Origin: Macropodus opercularis
Taxonomy: Eukaryota; Chordata; Actinopteri; Anabantiformes; Osphronemidae
NCBI GenBank assembly: GCA_030770545.1
Contig: CM061105.1
Span: 15,738,501 to 15,802,500 of the forward strand
Reading direction: 5' to 3'
Length of the DNA: 64,000 nucleotides
Position 1 is the stretch's first letter. Every line of letters starts with the position of its first letter. A model generated the notes under the pieces. It did not search any database, was not told the DNA's origin, and saw only the letters and a program-made list of their open reading frames with translations. Below are positions 34,968 to 47,830 of this stretch, piece after piece. The translations under genes were made by a program, and so were the position numbers.

Positions 34968-37900
34968 GTAAGAAGCCTCACGGTGAACCAACTTTTAGCC
35001 ACTTCACTGCTGTGGACTAGTGTTGTATAGACATACAAACTAACTCCAACTGGCATAAAGAGCATGATGCCAAAGGGCAACAGCAGCTCGTCTTCTGTCC
35101 TCCATGTGAAACGTGATGGAGGCATTTAAAGAACCACGCGTCCCTCTGAAGGTAAACCAGGACCGTGGGCGCTGCGCGGGTCAGACAGCGGGTTGGACCG
35201 GGTCCCAGTGGACCTGTGGTATTTCCGCAGGTCTTTCTCCTTCCTCCAACAGAAAAACGTGCTATTAATAGAAACCCGAGCTCGTGCCCCTCTGGGAGGT
35301 TTTAGCAAACAGCCGCTCGGTGACAAAAGACAGTTTGGGTTTAAACTCTAACTTATGAAGCTGAGGTTCACATGCTAACCTGCTCCCACTGTATTTGATG
35401 GTGCTTCAGTCAGGTCCAGCTTAATTCCAGGGATCATTTGGGGATGTTGAGATGAAGCTCAGCCATCGTTCGTCTGATTCTTTTCTTCTTCTCTGCTTTG
35501 TTGTTTGGCCTGTTGGTTTATTAAGCTGATATGTGACGTCACGGTTCTGTAGTTGTTCAGCTGTTGGGGTTTGTCTCAGGTTTATGGTTTTAAAGGTCAA
35601 ATTAAAACGTAATCACCAAAGTGTTTTTATTGGGAGAAAAGGGGAATCTTTGACCATCTTTGCGGGAATCATCGCGGCCCGTCTTGGTTTGAGTGGGTAA
35701 TTCTGCTCATAGTAAAGCACAGCAGAGTCTGTAAAGAGGCTCATCTCTATAATCTGAATCACTCTGGCCGCGTAAGCCTTCTACCAACGGACTAGCGACG
35801 GGCTAATGAGTGAGTGTTGTGTTGACTTACGTCAGCAGGTAACAGCAGCTCCTGTATTAAAGGTTGGATTCATGACGTGACGCTGACAGACAAACCACAA
35901 CGCTGCAAGTGATTTAAAACCGGTTTCTCTTCAGGTGTAACGGTTACAGCTGAGCAGTGCTTCCTGCTTTGAGACGTTGCCCCTCTCTCATTGGTGCTCG
36001 CACATTTTCAAAAAGCACCGATGTTTTCAGTGAAAGGCCAAAGGTCATGAGGCTCGCTGAGCTCCCAGGTGCCAGCGTGTTGTGGGGGTTTGTTCCCAGC
36101 AGCGTACAGTACATCCGCCCGCGGAGCCGGCCCTGCTCGTTTCAGCCAGGCGTGCAGCGGTCTCAAATGTCTGCCTGCCTTTACATCTGCCAGCTAATCG
36201 CAGCTAAAACAAAGAGGCCAGTCTTTAAGGGAAAGGGCATTTGACAAGCAAGCAAACCGGCTTCCAGCCACTGCAGACGCAGGCCAACAGTTTGAGCTGA
36301 GAGGAATTCGGAGTGTTTCGTATTTAAACTGTGTAGATGAGGGACCAAAGGTGCCAAAAGGACGGATGGCGAGATGTTCTATGGTCAGAATAACCCAGAA
36401 TAATCGCTGAAGTCAGTCTGAATAGCAGCGTTATCAAAGCCTCACCCCTCACAAATGACATGGAGATTGTTTAGCCAACACACTGAAACAGAGCAAACAG
36501 CGTTAAACAGTGTTTTAGGAGGAGCCTGTTCGCTGGAAGCCCTTTTGTATCAGGTCCCAAAACTAATTAGATCCTTTCTGAAGAGATCTGCCGAGTCACT
36601 CAAGTGTTTTACGAGTGCAGAGACAACAACCTCGCCACAATGAAGCGGTTCACTGCGGCGCTGTGGCAAAGAACATTGTCCTAAACTCCAGAGACACAAA
36701 TGCGTCGACAATGACATGTCCTCTAGAAGGAGGCTTCTCGTCTCTAATTACTGAGCTGCAGCCAAAACAGTCTGGATGAGAGTCAGTCCAGGGCTATGAA
36801 TAGACCGTGAGCGCAAATCCAGACTGTGGACTGGCATCACTGGGGTGTTTTCCCGAAATGTGACTCGGTTTCCCTGCCCAAGGTCAGTTGGAGCGAATCT
36901 CTGTCCTGTGCAGGTTGTTCCCTGTAGAGAAAACCTGCCAGACAGCTTCGTTTCAGGTAGAGTCAGCAGAGTCGGGATGGACTCGCTGACGTGAAGCTTT
37001 CGTCTGAACAGACCTCGGTAACCTGAGACGCGCACGGTAGTTCTGTATGTAACTTCTTTTGTTTGCCACTTTAAAACACAGACACTCAAGTGAAAGCTAA
37101 ACCGGCTGCTGCTGCAGGCGTCAGTCAGCCTCAGGCTGGAGATGAGAATAAACCTCATTAGTTCACATCGCTGGAAGGAAAATATGCATTTTATTAAGTC
37201 CGGAGTCGCGTTTGAAGGCGGGTGTGCTTACGTGTTGAAACAGCGGCGTCGGTCCGTTGGGCCTGTGCGACACTTGCAGGGTGTGTTCGTGTTTGAAGCA
37301 GTGGGCGTGGGGCACGGTAGGCTTCACCTCTGCACCAATCAGACGCTTGCAGCTCTCACAGCGCTGCTCCATGCAGACGGATCCAAAGAGCAGCGTCCCT
37401 TAAACCGGCCTGTAAAACCTCTGCGTGCTCTGCACCGCTGTGCCTCTCGCAGGTATCGTGTTGAATTTGAGAAGCCTGCTTTGGGCCTTCGGAGGTTCTG
37501 TCTGGTTTAGGTTGCTGCACCCGTGACTAACCTGGCTTCCAAGATTTCGAACAGGCCTGAAACGTCCAAAGCTTTTCCTTCTTTGAGACGCTGCTGTTTT
37601 GCTTTTTTCCCTCCCAGAACCTTCGTCCGTCTGCATTTCTCATTAAAACCATAAAAAGTAACGGCCCAATCATGGATGTTAATGGGTTCCCCACAGTAAA
37701 CGGAGGCCCTGCCCGTTTCACATGGCTTCGTTCACTCTCCTGTTGCTGCCTGCGTTTCTGTCCGGCTTGTTCAGAGCTGAAACCTGACGCCTGTGGAGCA
37801 AGAATTTAAACAACTTGCAGATTTGTCATTTTCTGCTGCCTGCCCCTCGTTGTACTGCCGAGGCTGACATTCAAGTCTTTCCTACAAGCCTGTGGGAAAA

Positions 37901-40900
37901 TGAAGGAGCTACATCAGACTAGAAAAGTGCATCTGCCCTGTGTGGCAAAAAACAAAGCACGTGGTTAAACATTGATCTTAGTAACTGCAAGTTGGAAAAG
38001 TCAACCCAAGGCTGATTCCTTGAGTAGTTGGACACATGGCAGGTTTGTAATTGCACGTCAGGATGTTTTTTACTACACAGAGGAGAAGAAGCTGCTTTAG
38101 CTGTTATTATGGGGCCTAAGTGTGACTTTTGATGTTGAAGCCACAAGTGATGACCTGAAAACGTTTTCTTTCTGCCTCTGTTCCCAACAGAACAGAAACT
38201 AACTCGGTATCTGGAACTTGGTTTTCTTCCTGTCACTGAACATTGCTGAAGCTTTCCCTTCATTTTCGAGAGGTCTGAATTTTACTTTCTTGTGTGAGTC
38301 TGTACCTTCTACCGTGCATCATTCATATGTGTAGTGGAGCCTGGCTGCTGGCCGGGAGAAGCAACGACCCTGGACGTGAGCCAGAGCTGACACCATTCGA
38401 TCTTAAACTGGTTCCACCGCTGTCAACCAGCCGTGTAGAGCAGAGGCTGCTGTGGGAAATCTAACAAAATCCCAGGCAGGAAACCTGTTTATTGTACTTC
38501 CTGTGATGAGTGTGTTCTAAAAGTCAGATTTCTAGTCATCATTTTAACGAGCAGCTCATTTGCCGGGTGGTGAGACGAGGAGTGAGACGTCAATGGCATC
38601 CACCCTGCGGAGCAGCTGGTCAAAACCAGGTTGGGATCATTCCAGGCCAACTCTCATGCTCTCAGGACTCAGGGCTGAGTTTGTGTCCTTTAACTTATCT
38701 CCCATGTTCCCTCGCGTCCTTCAGGTTCCTTCACGTCGCCCTCTTGTCTCCATTTGTAGGTTAATCCATGGTAGTTAATCCTTGGGTTGTTGTGATACCG
38801 AGGCCGTGATGGTGGACGAGGTCAACCGTTGTAGGATCAGATCAAGGCTGAGTTCTCACATATGTTATGACTCAAACATATGATTTGGAAGATTATCGCT
38901 GCAGGAAAAGTCTTTGTTTTTAATTTCAGGAAATGCTAAATCTTCTTAACGTATTTAAACTGGCCCACAGTCGGTGGTTTATCTGTTTTAGTTGTGCTGA
39001 GATTGTCTGAACTTCTTTAAACTTCTAACTTTCTCCGTCCTCAGTACTTCACCTTCACCTTCCCCAGCTTTTTATAAAGTCTCCACTTCCTCCCGGGTGA
39101 CTCTAAACATTCCTCTGGATCCTGACACTTCCTACTCTCTCGCTCTCTCCAGCTTTCTCCACATGTGTGTTCACGTGAGCTGGAGCTGGTTCAGGTGTCA
39201 TCAGGGAATCGCCAGCATCGGATTTGTGAGTCTTTGCACTGAATCTATAAATGGGCCTTTTAGCAGTGATCATGAACGTTCAAAGGAAATGTAGGCTCTG
39301 CTCTCACCTGCCTCATTTATGGAGGACTAATAAAAACCAGTGTGTGATGTCTTTATGCGCGACTTCCACATCACCTGCAGAAGCACAGGAAGCATGAGGT
39401 CGTTTCTTGGGTCGCTGGCTGCAGAAGCAATATTTAAAACAATCTAGTAAAAAGGTTTTAGCCTGAGATGATCTCCTGACACTAATCCCTCCGCGTCCTG
39501 CTGCTCTGTGGTTTCCCTGCTGTTGAAATGGTCAATTAAAACCAGGAGTTAGGTTTTGACTTATCGTCCTTGACAAGGTGTCGCCCTTCTGCACAGGCAG
39601 CTGGGTTTTCTCTGGGTCCGTCAAAAATGTTGTCATAACCACGCGAGTTTTTATCTACCAACCCAAACGCAGGCCTGAGGGAGCATATGTGCTTGGGAGT
39701 TTGGCCACAGTCTGTTTTGCTGTATGGGTCTAAAGGCAGTTTACGGGAGTCTTGAACTGTGTGATGCACATGTGGCTCAGTAACAGTCTGACCAACGGCA
39801 GCTTAACCTTAATAGAGACACTGCCCAGACAGCTGTTTAGTCATCCGTCAGTCTGCTGCCTTACTTGGACCTGATTTCACAGATGAATGCAGAACATGTT
39901 TGGAGCCGTCAACGCCGTCTTCACCAAGCAACACGTCGCTTACATCCATCCAACCATTCGTCCCCTGGCTTCCTGGCTGCCTCGCGATGGTTCTGCTTGT
40001 GTTGGAACTAGACGGGTTCAGTTTACTGGATCCTCCAGTGTGTTTGGACAGTGCGTCATACGAAGGTGTGTTTGATGACCAGAGCATCAAACAAGGAGTG
40101 TTATCTGATCCCAGACCTTCCTGGAAATATCCAGCATCACGCAACACCAGAGGAGGTTCGACACAACTAATTAGCTCTTCCTCTTGTGTGAGATTGCAGG
40201 TCTTCTCCTAAAAGTACTTAATGGTGCATCAGAGTATTTTTACTCCTGCTATTAGGGAAGACGGAGAAGTTGAGTCATTAACGATCGATTGGCTGAAAGC
40301 TGAAAAGGCAACAGGATCACATCTGCTCTCAGACAAATCAGGTTCACTGATGATTCCTCGAGCCCATTAAGAGATGAATCACTTGGTGATACAGAAACAT
40401 TACATTGAGCTTTTCTTTAACTTGCAAACAGCATTTGCTACATATTTATCAGATTCTGTTGTTAATGTTTCTCAACCTGTTTGAATGCTGGGGCTCCAGG
40501 TGGATCTTTGAAGGATCTTTTCAGTCTCTGCCCCTGTTTTGATCCTGCAAATCCAGCTTGTCCTGTTTGGAGAATCGTTGGCTGATGAATAGATAGTTAG
40601 CTCGTTTAGGTTGCTGGTTTGAACTCTGGCTGCCTTTTAGCTTGGCGTGGTCTCAAGTGAACGCTACACACAATATGCTGCCTCTGTTGTACCCATCACC
40701 GAATCATCCTATTAGAATTTAGCCTCTAGTCTTGTCTTCCTGCGTCTTGGTGAATGTGTGTCCGCCCACCAAAGTGCTGTTGAGTAAACTTTAAGAAGAG
40801 CTGTAGCAGTTTTGTTCATCTTGTTATTTGTATCCCAGAGAACAATTTTCTCATTTTACTGTGTGTGGGTCTACAGTGATGAACCAGAGCCTTCCAGTTT

Positions 40901-43900
40901 GTTTACACACGCACCAGTAATTCTTCTCTAATTTCACCCTTGCCTCGCCACTTAACCCAGTTTTCCAGCCACTAGAATTATTAGATAGACTGCACTCAGT
41001 GACTTGACACTATTCCAATAAAGCCATAAAGCTGCAAGAGACAGTTAAAAGCTCTGGCGGTTGAAACTCGTCTCAGGATTAGGCCTTTCTCACACTAAAG
41101 TCAGCAAACAGCCCGAGCCACTATAAACAAGGTGATGTCTGTGCTTGAGTGGGTCTGATGCCTTCAAAGGGGATTTATACCTGAAGATCAAGGCTGGGAT
41201 CTGGGTCATTTAGAAGTGAAAGGCGAAATGTGCAAATGTAGGTCAGGAGAGTTTAGCCAGAGCAGCTGAGGCCTTTTTAGTTACAGCTCTGAGCAGAAAG
41301 TCACAGAATGGCCTGGAGTATCGATTTCCTGTCCGCTTCACAATAAAAGCCACCCCGTGTTTTGCACGTTCACTGCTTTAGGACATGTTTACTCTGAATT
41401 AGCTCAACAAGGGCTTTTAATGGGAATTAAACACAGCAATGCCGCCTAACAATAGAACTGAACAGGTAACAGTAACTTTACGGGTTGAATGAAAGCGTTT
41501 CACGTTCTCGTCGGTAAACGCTGGTGTACTACCTCTTTAACTGTGTGCTTCTCATGGTAAAGTGCCCTAATTGTCCAAGAACAAGAATGGGCAGAAAGGG
41601 GAAGACGGTATTTATATTCTGCCCGCTGCCTGCGAACCCAGCGCCAAGCGACCACAGCTGGGCAACACATGGCCGCTCTGGCCTCAGCTGCCAGCCCACA
41701 ACACACTAGTACACTCAGCATCCTGCAAGAACCAGCGACACACTTATTTTTGCCCGCTCTCCCTTTCACACACTTGTGCAAACAAACAATGAGGAATAAA
41801 GTAGGTCAGGTGGGCTTCAGCGAGGGGACTTTCCTCCCATTTCCTCCCTTCGCTGGCTTAAGGGCTTGTTGGTGGTGGATACTGGTCTAAGCCAAGTTGC
41901 CGTTGATGCAGCGGTGCAGATCTTTGAAGAGTTTCTTCCTCTTGAAATCAGATTTCTTCACACGATTCGTTATTTATGGCGTCTGATGTGCCACTGACAG
42001 AGTTTTTTTTGTGAGGCACGGCTTCTTCTGGAAACCTGGAACGTATAATTAGTTTGACTGCAGGCAGGAGTAGACAGTAGACGAGCTGTAGTGGTATCCA
42101 GTGTTTGTGATGGGATAAGCGCAGTAATGGTGGCGCAGGTACGTGTTGTGAGGCGCTCGGTGGGAGCAGCTTAGTGCAGGTAACGGGATTGGACAGTCGG
42201 AGCGAAGGGGCTTTCTTCTGTCTGCACCACTTAGGAATAAACCCGTAGATGCAGTAAAAGCTTGTTATTTCTTTCAGTGCTGACGAATTCCCTAAGCACT
42301 ACGCTACCCATGAGCCTCAGCTGACAGGTTTAATTAGAAGAACCCTGCAGATGCAAATCAGAGATGCAGGACATTCAGAAGGACCCACGAATTTGATTTT
42401 CCTTCTCGGCCTTGTCTGATTGGGCTCAGACTGTGACGCTGCAGCGGAGGTTATCTGTTCAACGAACGAGAAACTTTCTTCCTTTGTGCTGATGCAATAT
42501 TAGAATTCAATGCGTGGCCTCCTCAAAGTTTCTCTTTTAGAAAAGTAACTCAACCCAAGAAAAACCAGGCTAAATATGGAGAAACAAAAAATCCCTGTTG
42601 CTTTTCTGAATCTGATCGGTGATGACAAAACAGTGGCCCAGCAAGCAGAACTCTGATCACAGCCTGGGCTCGTGGGCTTCACGGTTGCTTTGTTCTGTCA
42701 GCCAGAAACGACTCAAAAGCAGGTCTGCGTTCCAAAAAGCAAACCCACAGGCTTCATGCCGAGGTGTCCAGCAGATCATCCTGCTTCGCTTGGGTTCTGG
42801 GACTGTTCTCCAAACCCATCACTGCTGGTCTGGGATGCATCAGGAGACATTAACCTTTAAATTTCAGTCTGATAAATGTGTCTCAGACCTGCTGGACTAC
42901 AGTAGATGTTTTGTGTGACCAGACCTTCATAAATCTCGATGGATCTTGACGATCACGGTCTAAGGGGGGAACAGCGTCACATTAAATGTTTGTTCTTCAC
43001 AGTCCACCTCTGCTGCTGTGACGTCTGCAAGCTGCTCTGGGGCTGTTATTAGAAGCTCCATGTCTCCACGGTCTGAGGCGGATTCCAAACCACTTCAACA
43101 TCTTTAGCCGCACCAACCACACGGCCATCTCTGACCTTGGACACATCTGTGCCCCGGGTCAGCTGACGTGAGAATGAACAGAAATGGCTGCCAGTGGGAT
43201 AAAACGTTCCCTCAGGAAGGCAGTCGACAAAGACACGAGTTCAGGCAGGAAAAGCCAGTTTGAATTTCTTCACTTCAAAGCTGTTTGGTTTCAGAGCACT
43301 TTTAAAAATCTCTTTTGAACACGTTCATCTTTTTTGCACAGGATAAGAGTGTTTATGTTCGAGTTGGGGGGGCACAAAAAAGTCTTTGAGCTCATGTTTC
43401 GTTTTCACCCCTTCTCCGTTTCATGTGGGCTTCTTGAAGCAGCCAAAAGCATCTTCTCAGTCAGCTGGACTTGCAACCAGGTGCCGGCAAACTCAAAGAA
43501 GAGCTCAAAGAAAACGGGACCTTTCATAGCAAAGGACATCGATTGTGTGAAAGCGATCAGGTGTCGGATCGGCGGGAACAAACTCTGGTTTTGGTTTATA
43601 CTGTTAGTTATTTGTCTGCATCCTCTTTGGTTCGTTCGCCAGACTGTAATTGGCAGAGTTTAACTCGATGGAAAGAGCAGGAGTCAGCTTAGCTACCAAA
43701 ACCCAACGATTAATGACAGTTGCTCTCTGCTTAGTTCCTGTTTGTTGTCATTACATAATGCAGGGTCATCCTTTATTTCTGAAAACATGTTTGTGGTGGG
43801 TTTGTAGCAAAGAGCTGCAGGCAGACACCTGTTGTGTTGTTTGCTTCAAACCCATGCACACCAACGTTTCCATGTTTGACCTAAAAGATTCACATTTGGC

Positions 43901-44608
43901 TTTTATTTTTTGCACATTGTTTATTTGCTGCCTGTAATTACAGTCTGCTTTTCTAAGCATGTGTTCTCTCTCCAGTGTTGTTTAGGTTACATGGAGTCCG
44001 GACTTAAACTCTATTTTTTAGATGTACAGTTTAATGCCATGTGTTCATAAGCAGAGCAGAAAATGTCAGACGTGTTGAGACGCAAAGAAAAGCCCAGGAG
44101 CAGGTCTATGGGTGATTGAGCAATTAGACAAAGAACCTGGGTGTTGAACAGGAGAGATTCCAGCGTGAGAGCAGAGCGGTGAAACCTTAGACGTTTTCTT
44201 TCTGCTACGTTGATGTTTGGAAGGTTCGGCTCATTTTACAGACAGTTTGGGCTGATGTGCAAAGGTCCATTTACTGCGGCGCCTCTTACTTCACTGTGGC
44301 TGAAGCCAACTTTGTGCAGACACATGGACTCGGTGGCAGTAAACCAAACGTCCACGTGATTCCCAGCTGTGCGATAACGACGACCGTGGACGGAGAGAAT
44401 GGGTCATTGGCAGGTGCAGGACTGCTCCCTGCGCTTTGGTCGGCGTCTGATGCAGGAGCCTTCTTTCTGGAGAGAGCGACGCGTTTACCGCGTCATCAAA
44501 TTGCTGACACGTTTGTGTCCTGTTTCCTCCTTTAGCGACAGCATTTCCTCCCCATTTCCAGAGCTGGGTCGTGTCTTGTTCTCTCAGAACTCGTGCAACT
44601 GTCTGCCT

Positions 44609-44645
44609 GTGTGTGTGTGTTTTTTTTTTTTTTTTGTTTTTTTTT
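44609..44645 (+). repeat. (GT)n followed by poly-T tract
   Basis: A short GT run leads into sixteen T, one G and nine more T, within MYO10 intron 1. Confidence 0.9.
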
Positions 44646-45471
44646 CTGATTACCGTCTCTCCCAAGTCAGCTGCAGAATCACACGGATCCACCCTACAGC
44701 TGTCGTCCAGATCCACAACAACATGCCTTTTAATTATCCACAAAGCAGCTGAGGAGGTTACTGAGCGATTCGTCTCTGAAGTTTTGAGGATTTAGCGTGG
44801 GAAAGCCTTGTTCTTCCATTTGTTAAAGTCTTAACGGGTTTCAGGAAATCTAATCTTTAATTGCGGTTCTTAAATTCACCTTGTTTCACCACGTTGTACC
44901 GTCGGCTCTTCTCTTGCTTCTGTTGCCTTGTGCGGGATGTTTCCTGATAACCTGATCACTGACGGCGAGAATAATCAGCCATTGAGCAGCTGCTTCCTGT
45001 GCAGCCTCCAGTCGACACCTCTGCCTCCACCCATTCTCTGACACCAGAGTATGCCGAGTGACGTGACCTCTGACCCCTCCAACTTTAATAATTCAAACCT
45101 GCCAGGTGTTTTGCGTTGTTGATCCTCTTGCGAGCTCATGTTTTATTCCTGTAACATTAGCTTCTCCAAACCCGCAAAACCAAAACTCAACTAACCCATA
45201 ACTATAGGTAGGGCTGCTTTTGTTGGATTACAGCAGATGTTAACACAAACCGCGTGCGCGTGAAGCAGCGTCCCCGCGTGAACTCCCACTCTCACAGCTC
45301 GAGACGAACGTCGACGTCCAAGTTGAGTCTGGGCTAAATTTATTCCAACCGCGGAGCCTGAGCTTATGTTGAAAGTCCATGTTGGTTCCGGAGCAAAATG
45401 TTCGGAGAGGTCGGTGCCGTGTTCAGTGGAAAGGCTGAATGTTCTGGGTGAGCTTTACAAACAAGACTCTG

Positions 45472-45538
45472 ACTCATTTCCCATTTGTAATATTTTTGTG
45501 GGATATCCACAAAAACATTACAAATGTGGGTGTTGAGT
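45472..45538. repeat. Long foldback hairpin in MYO10 intron 1
   Basis: The inner stem pairs 45,482-45,501 with 45,507-45,526: 20 positions with one A-C mismatch and a 5-base GATAT loop. The stem resumes after a small internal bubble, with ACTCA (45,472-45,476) opposite TGAGT (45,534-45,538). The whole is about 67 bases. It could be a decayed foldback transposon (MITE) or a microRNA-like hairpin; the sequence does not decide. Confidence 0.7.
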
Positions 45539-47494
45539 GAAACTAGACTTTATGAATGGAAGCAGTCATTTATGTTAGACGTTTCCTGACAGACGTCTTT
45601 TGTCCCAACTCGTTGTTTGTTTGTATTTGTTTTGTTAATTCAGTGAGTTTGTCCCATGTTATGGTCTGACTTTTGGTTTTGGATTAACCTTTAGCCCTCA
45701 AACGGCTCAGGGTAAATTTGGTAACTCAAGCTATGAGCTAAGTATTAACGGTGTTTTGACTTTAGGTTTCGCTGTAATGTATTTTTATAAAATACCACAG
45801 CAGCTGAGTAAATGTACGTCAAACAAACGCTGAACTGGTGAATTAAAAGCGATTCTCGAACTGATGACGCCGTCGGGATGGAAGGTCTAGAAGCTCAGTT
45901 GCTGCTGATTAGCAGCGTAGGAACGCGACCAGAGGCATGTTGAGCTCATCACGCTCTGCTTGGATGTAAACGTGGATGTTAAACAATAAAACCGTTTTAT
46001 CCACAGAGTCACGCGTGAATTTAATCCAGCAGCCAAATAGATGGAGCCACTATAAAACATGCCATGAGCTGTCAGGCTACTGGCCTCTCCCACCGACCTC
46101 CTGCCTCAGACTGCAATGAATCGCTCCATTTATCCTATAAACACTAAAAAGGCTTCTCCCGTTTTATAGGTTGAATATATGTGATGAATGAATGACAGAT
46201 GCCGTCCTACATGTGATGTGCAACTGATTTACAGTGAGGAAGTTCCCACATCTGCAATCATTTACATGAATCTACAGCATTTTTCAGTGAAGAGGGAAAA
46301 AAAAAATCACCTCTCACTGGCTTATGAAGAAATTCCTAAATATTGGCCGGATGTGGCAGCCGAGCTCCTGCCACACACATGGTTTCACTTAACCCCACAC
46401 GAGCTAACAGGCATGTTTCACATGTACGTCTTCAGAGAGGCTGGATTTTGGCTTCGCTCGTAGTTCGTGGGTGCGATTAGGCCGCGATGGGACCGTAGTT
46501 CTGCCGCCACAGCCTGGACGTGCTTAGCGTCTGGAGCTAGAGATGGTTCTGTTCTGGAGTCTCGCGTGACTGTGGTTGTCTTCTGCTTTAGAGACAAACA
46601 CCAGAGCCGTTGCACTTCTCAGATATTTATATTTCTGGAGCAGTAAATCAGTGTGTAGCAGCCATTGGTCTAAATAACGTAGGTGTTTTTGTGTTAACCT
46701 GTGGTTTGGCTCTGCTCTGCGTAAGCAGACTTTTCCAGACAATACACACACCACACGTCCTGGCTCGAAGCCCGAAGCGCGAGGGATTTTCACCAAACCC
46801 ATCTCCCACCATCTTGGAAAAACCTTTACCCTCCAAGAAAATTACATGTTGTGTATCATGGATTCCAGGCGTCTCTAGAGGGTTCAGGGCAGAATAATCC
46901 GTGCTACTGAGCGGGTGGTTTAGAGGTCTCGAACATTTAATTTAGGGGTATTGACGTCTGGAAATTCAGTGAGGGGAGCTGACCTGAAGGCGACGTGCGT
47001 AGGTCAACTTCCATAGGAGACGTCGTCTACGAGGGTTTTCCACAATCTGTTATTCATGTTGAGGCTTTAAAAGATTTACGTAGAGCATCAAACAGGCTCT
47101 AATACGATTATACAAACCTTTCCTTTAACCAAACAGATGCCTGTCAATCAGAACATTTTCCAAACTACGTCTGACTGTTAAAAACCTTTTAGAATAGTAG
47201 TTTAATATTGAAATTTTCTGCCATTTAAAGGGAGAAATGGACAAAAGCAGGTGTGAAATATCTGCTTTTACTACGGTGGCAGTTGTTTATCATGTCACAC
47301 AAACCAGTGAAACTCCACTCGCCCCCCAGCAACACGGACACCACTGCATTATTGTCTGGCTGGTCTCTCAATGAGAAGCAGCTGTTGCTTTCCTACGTTT
47401 TGAATCGACTGGAGGGAACGGACGTCGTACGCTACCTGCCTCGTAACACAACACCTGAGCCAGAGCCGCCTGCGTCTCTGCAGCCCCCTCGTTT

Positions 47495-47830
47495 GTGTGT
47501 CTGCCGTTACCTATGTGTGGCCTCGAACTGTTGTGTGGATGTGTGCAGTAAGAGTTTTACCTGATTCTTAATCTACACAAACTTGTTGTGTTTGCATGAC
47601 TGCGGTTGGTGTGATTTCCTTGTTTGCATATACAAGTCAATGGATTGTTACTAAGTTCATGTGTGTTTGGTCGTGTTATTTGGTTTGTGTTTGGTTTCTG
47701 CAACACAGTGATGTGAACCTGTTCAGTTGTCCATTGGTTTGTGTGTGTGTTCCTGACTGTGTGTGTGCATACTTGCGTTTACTCTTGTATGATTGTTGTC
47801 TGTTGGTTTTGGTGTGTTTGTCCATTGTGA
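47495..47830 (+). other. T/G-rich strand-asymmetric stretch
   Basis: Over about 330 bases the plus strand is dominated by T and G, with many TGTGTG and TTTGTG words but no regular repeat unit. It is probably a degenerated dinucleotide-repeat region. Open frames here are compositional. Confidence 0.5.
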
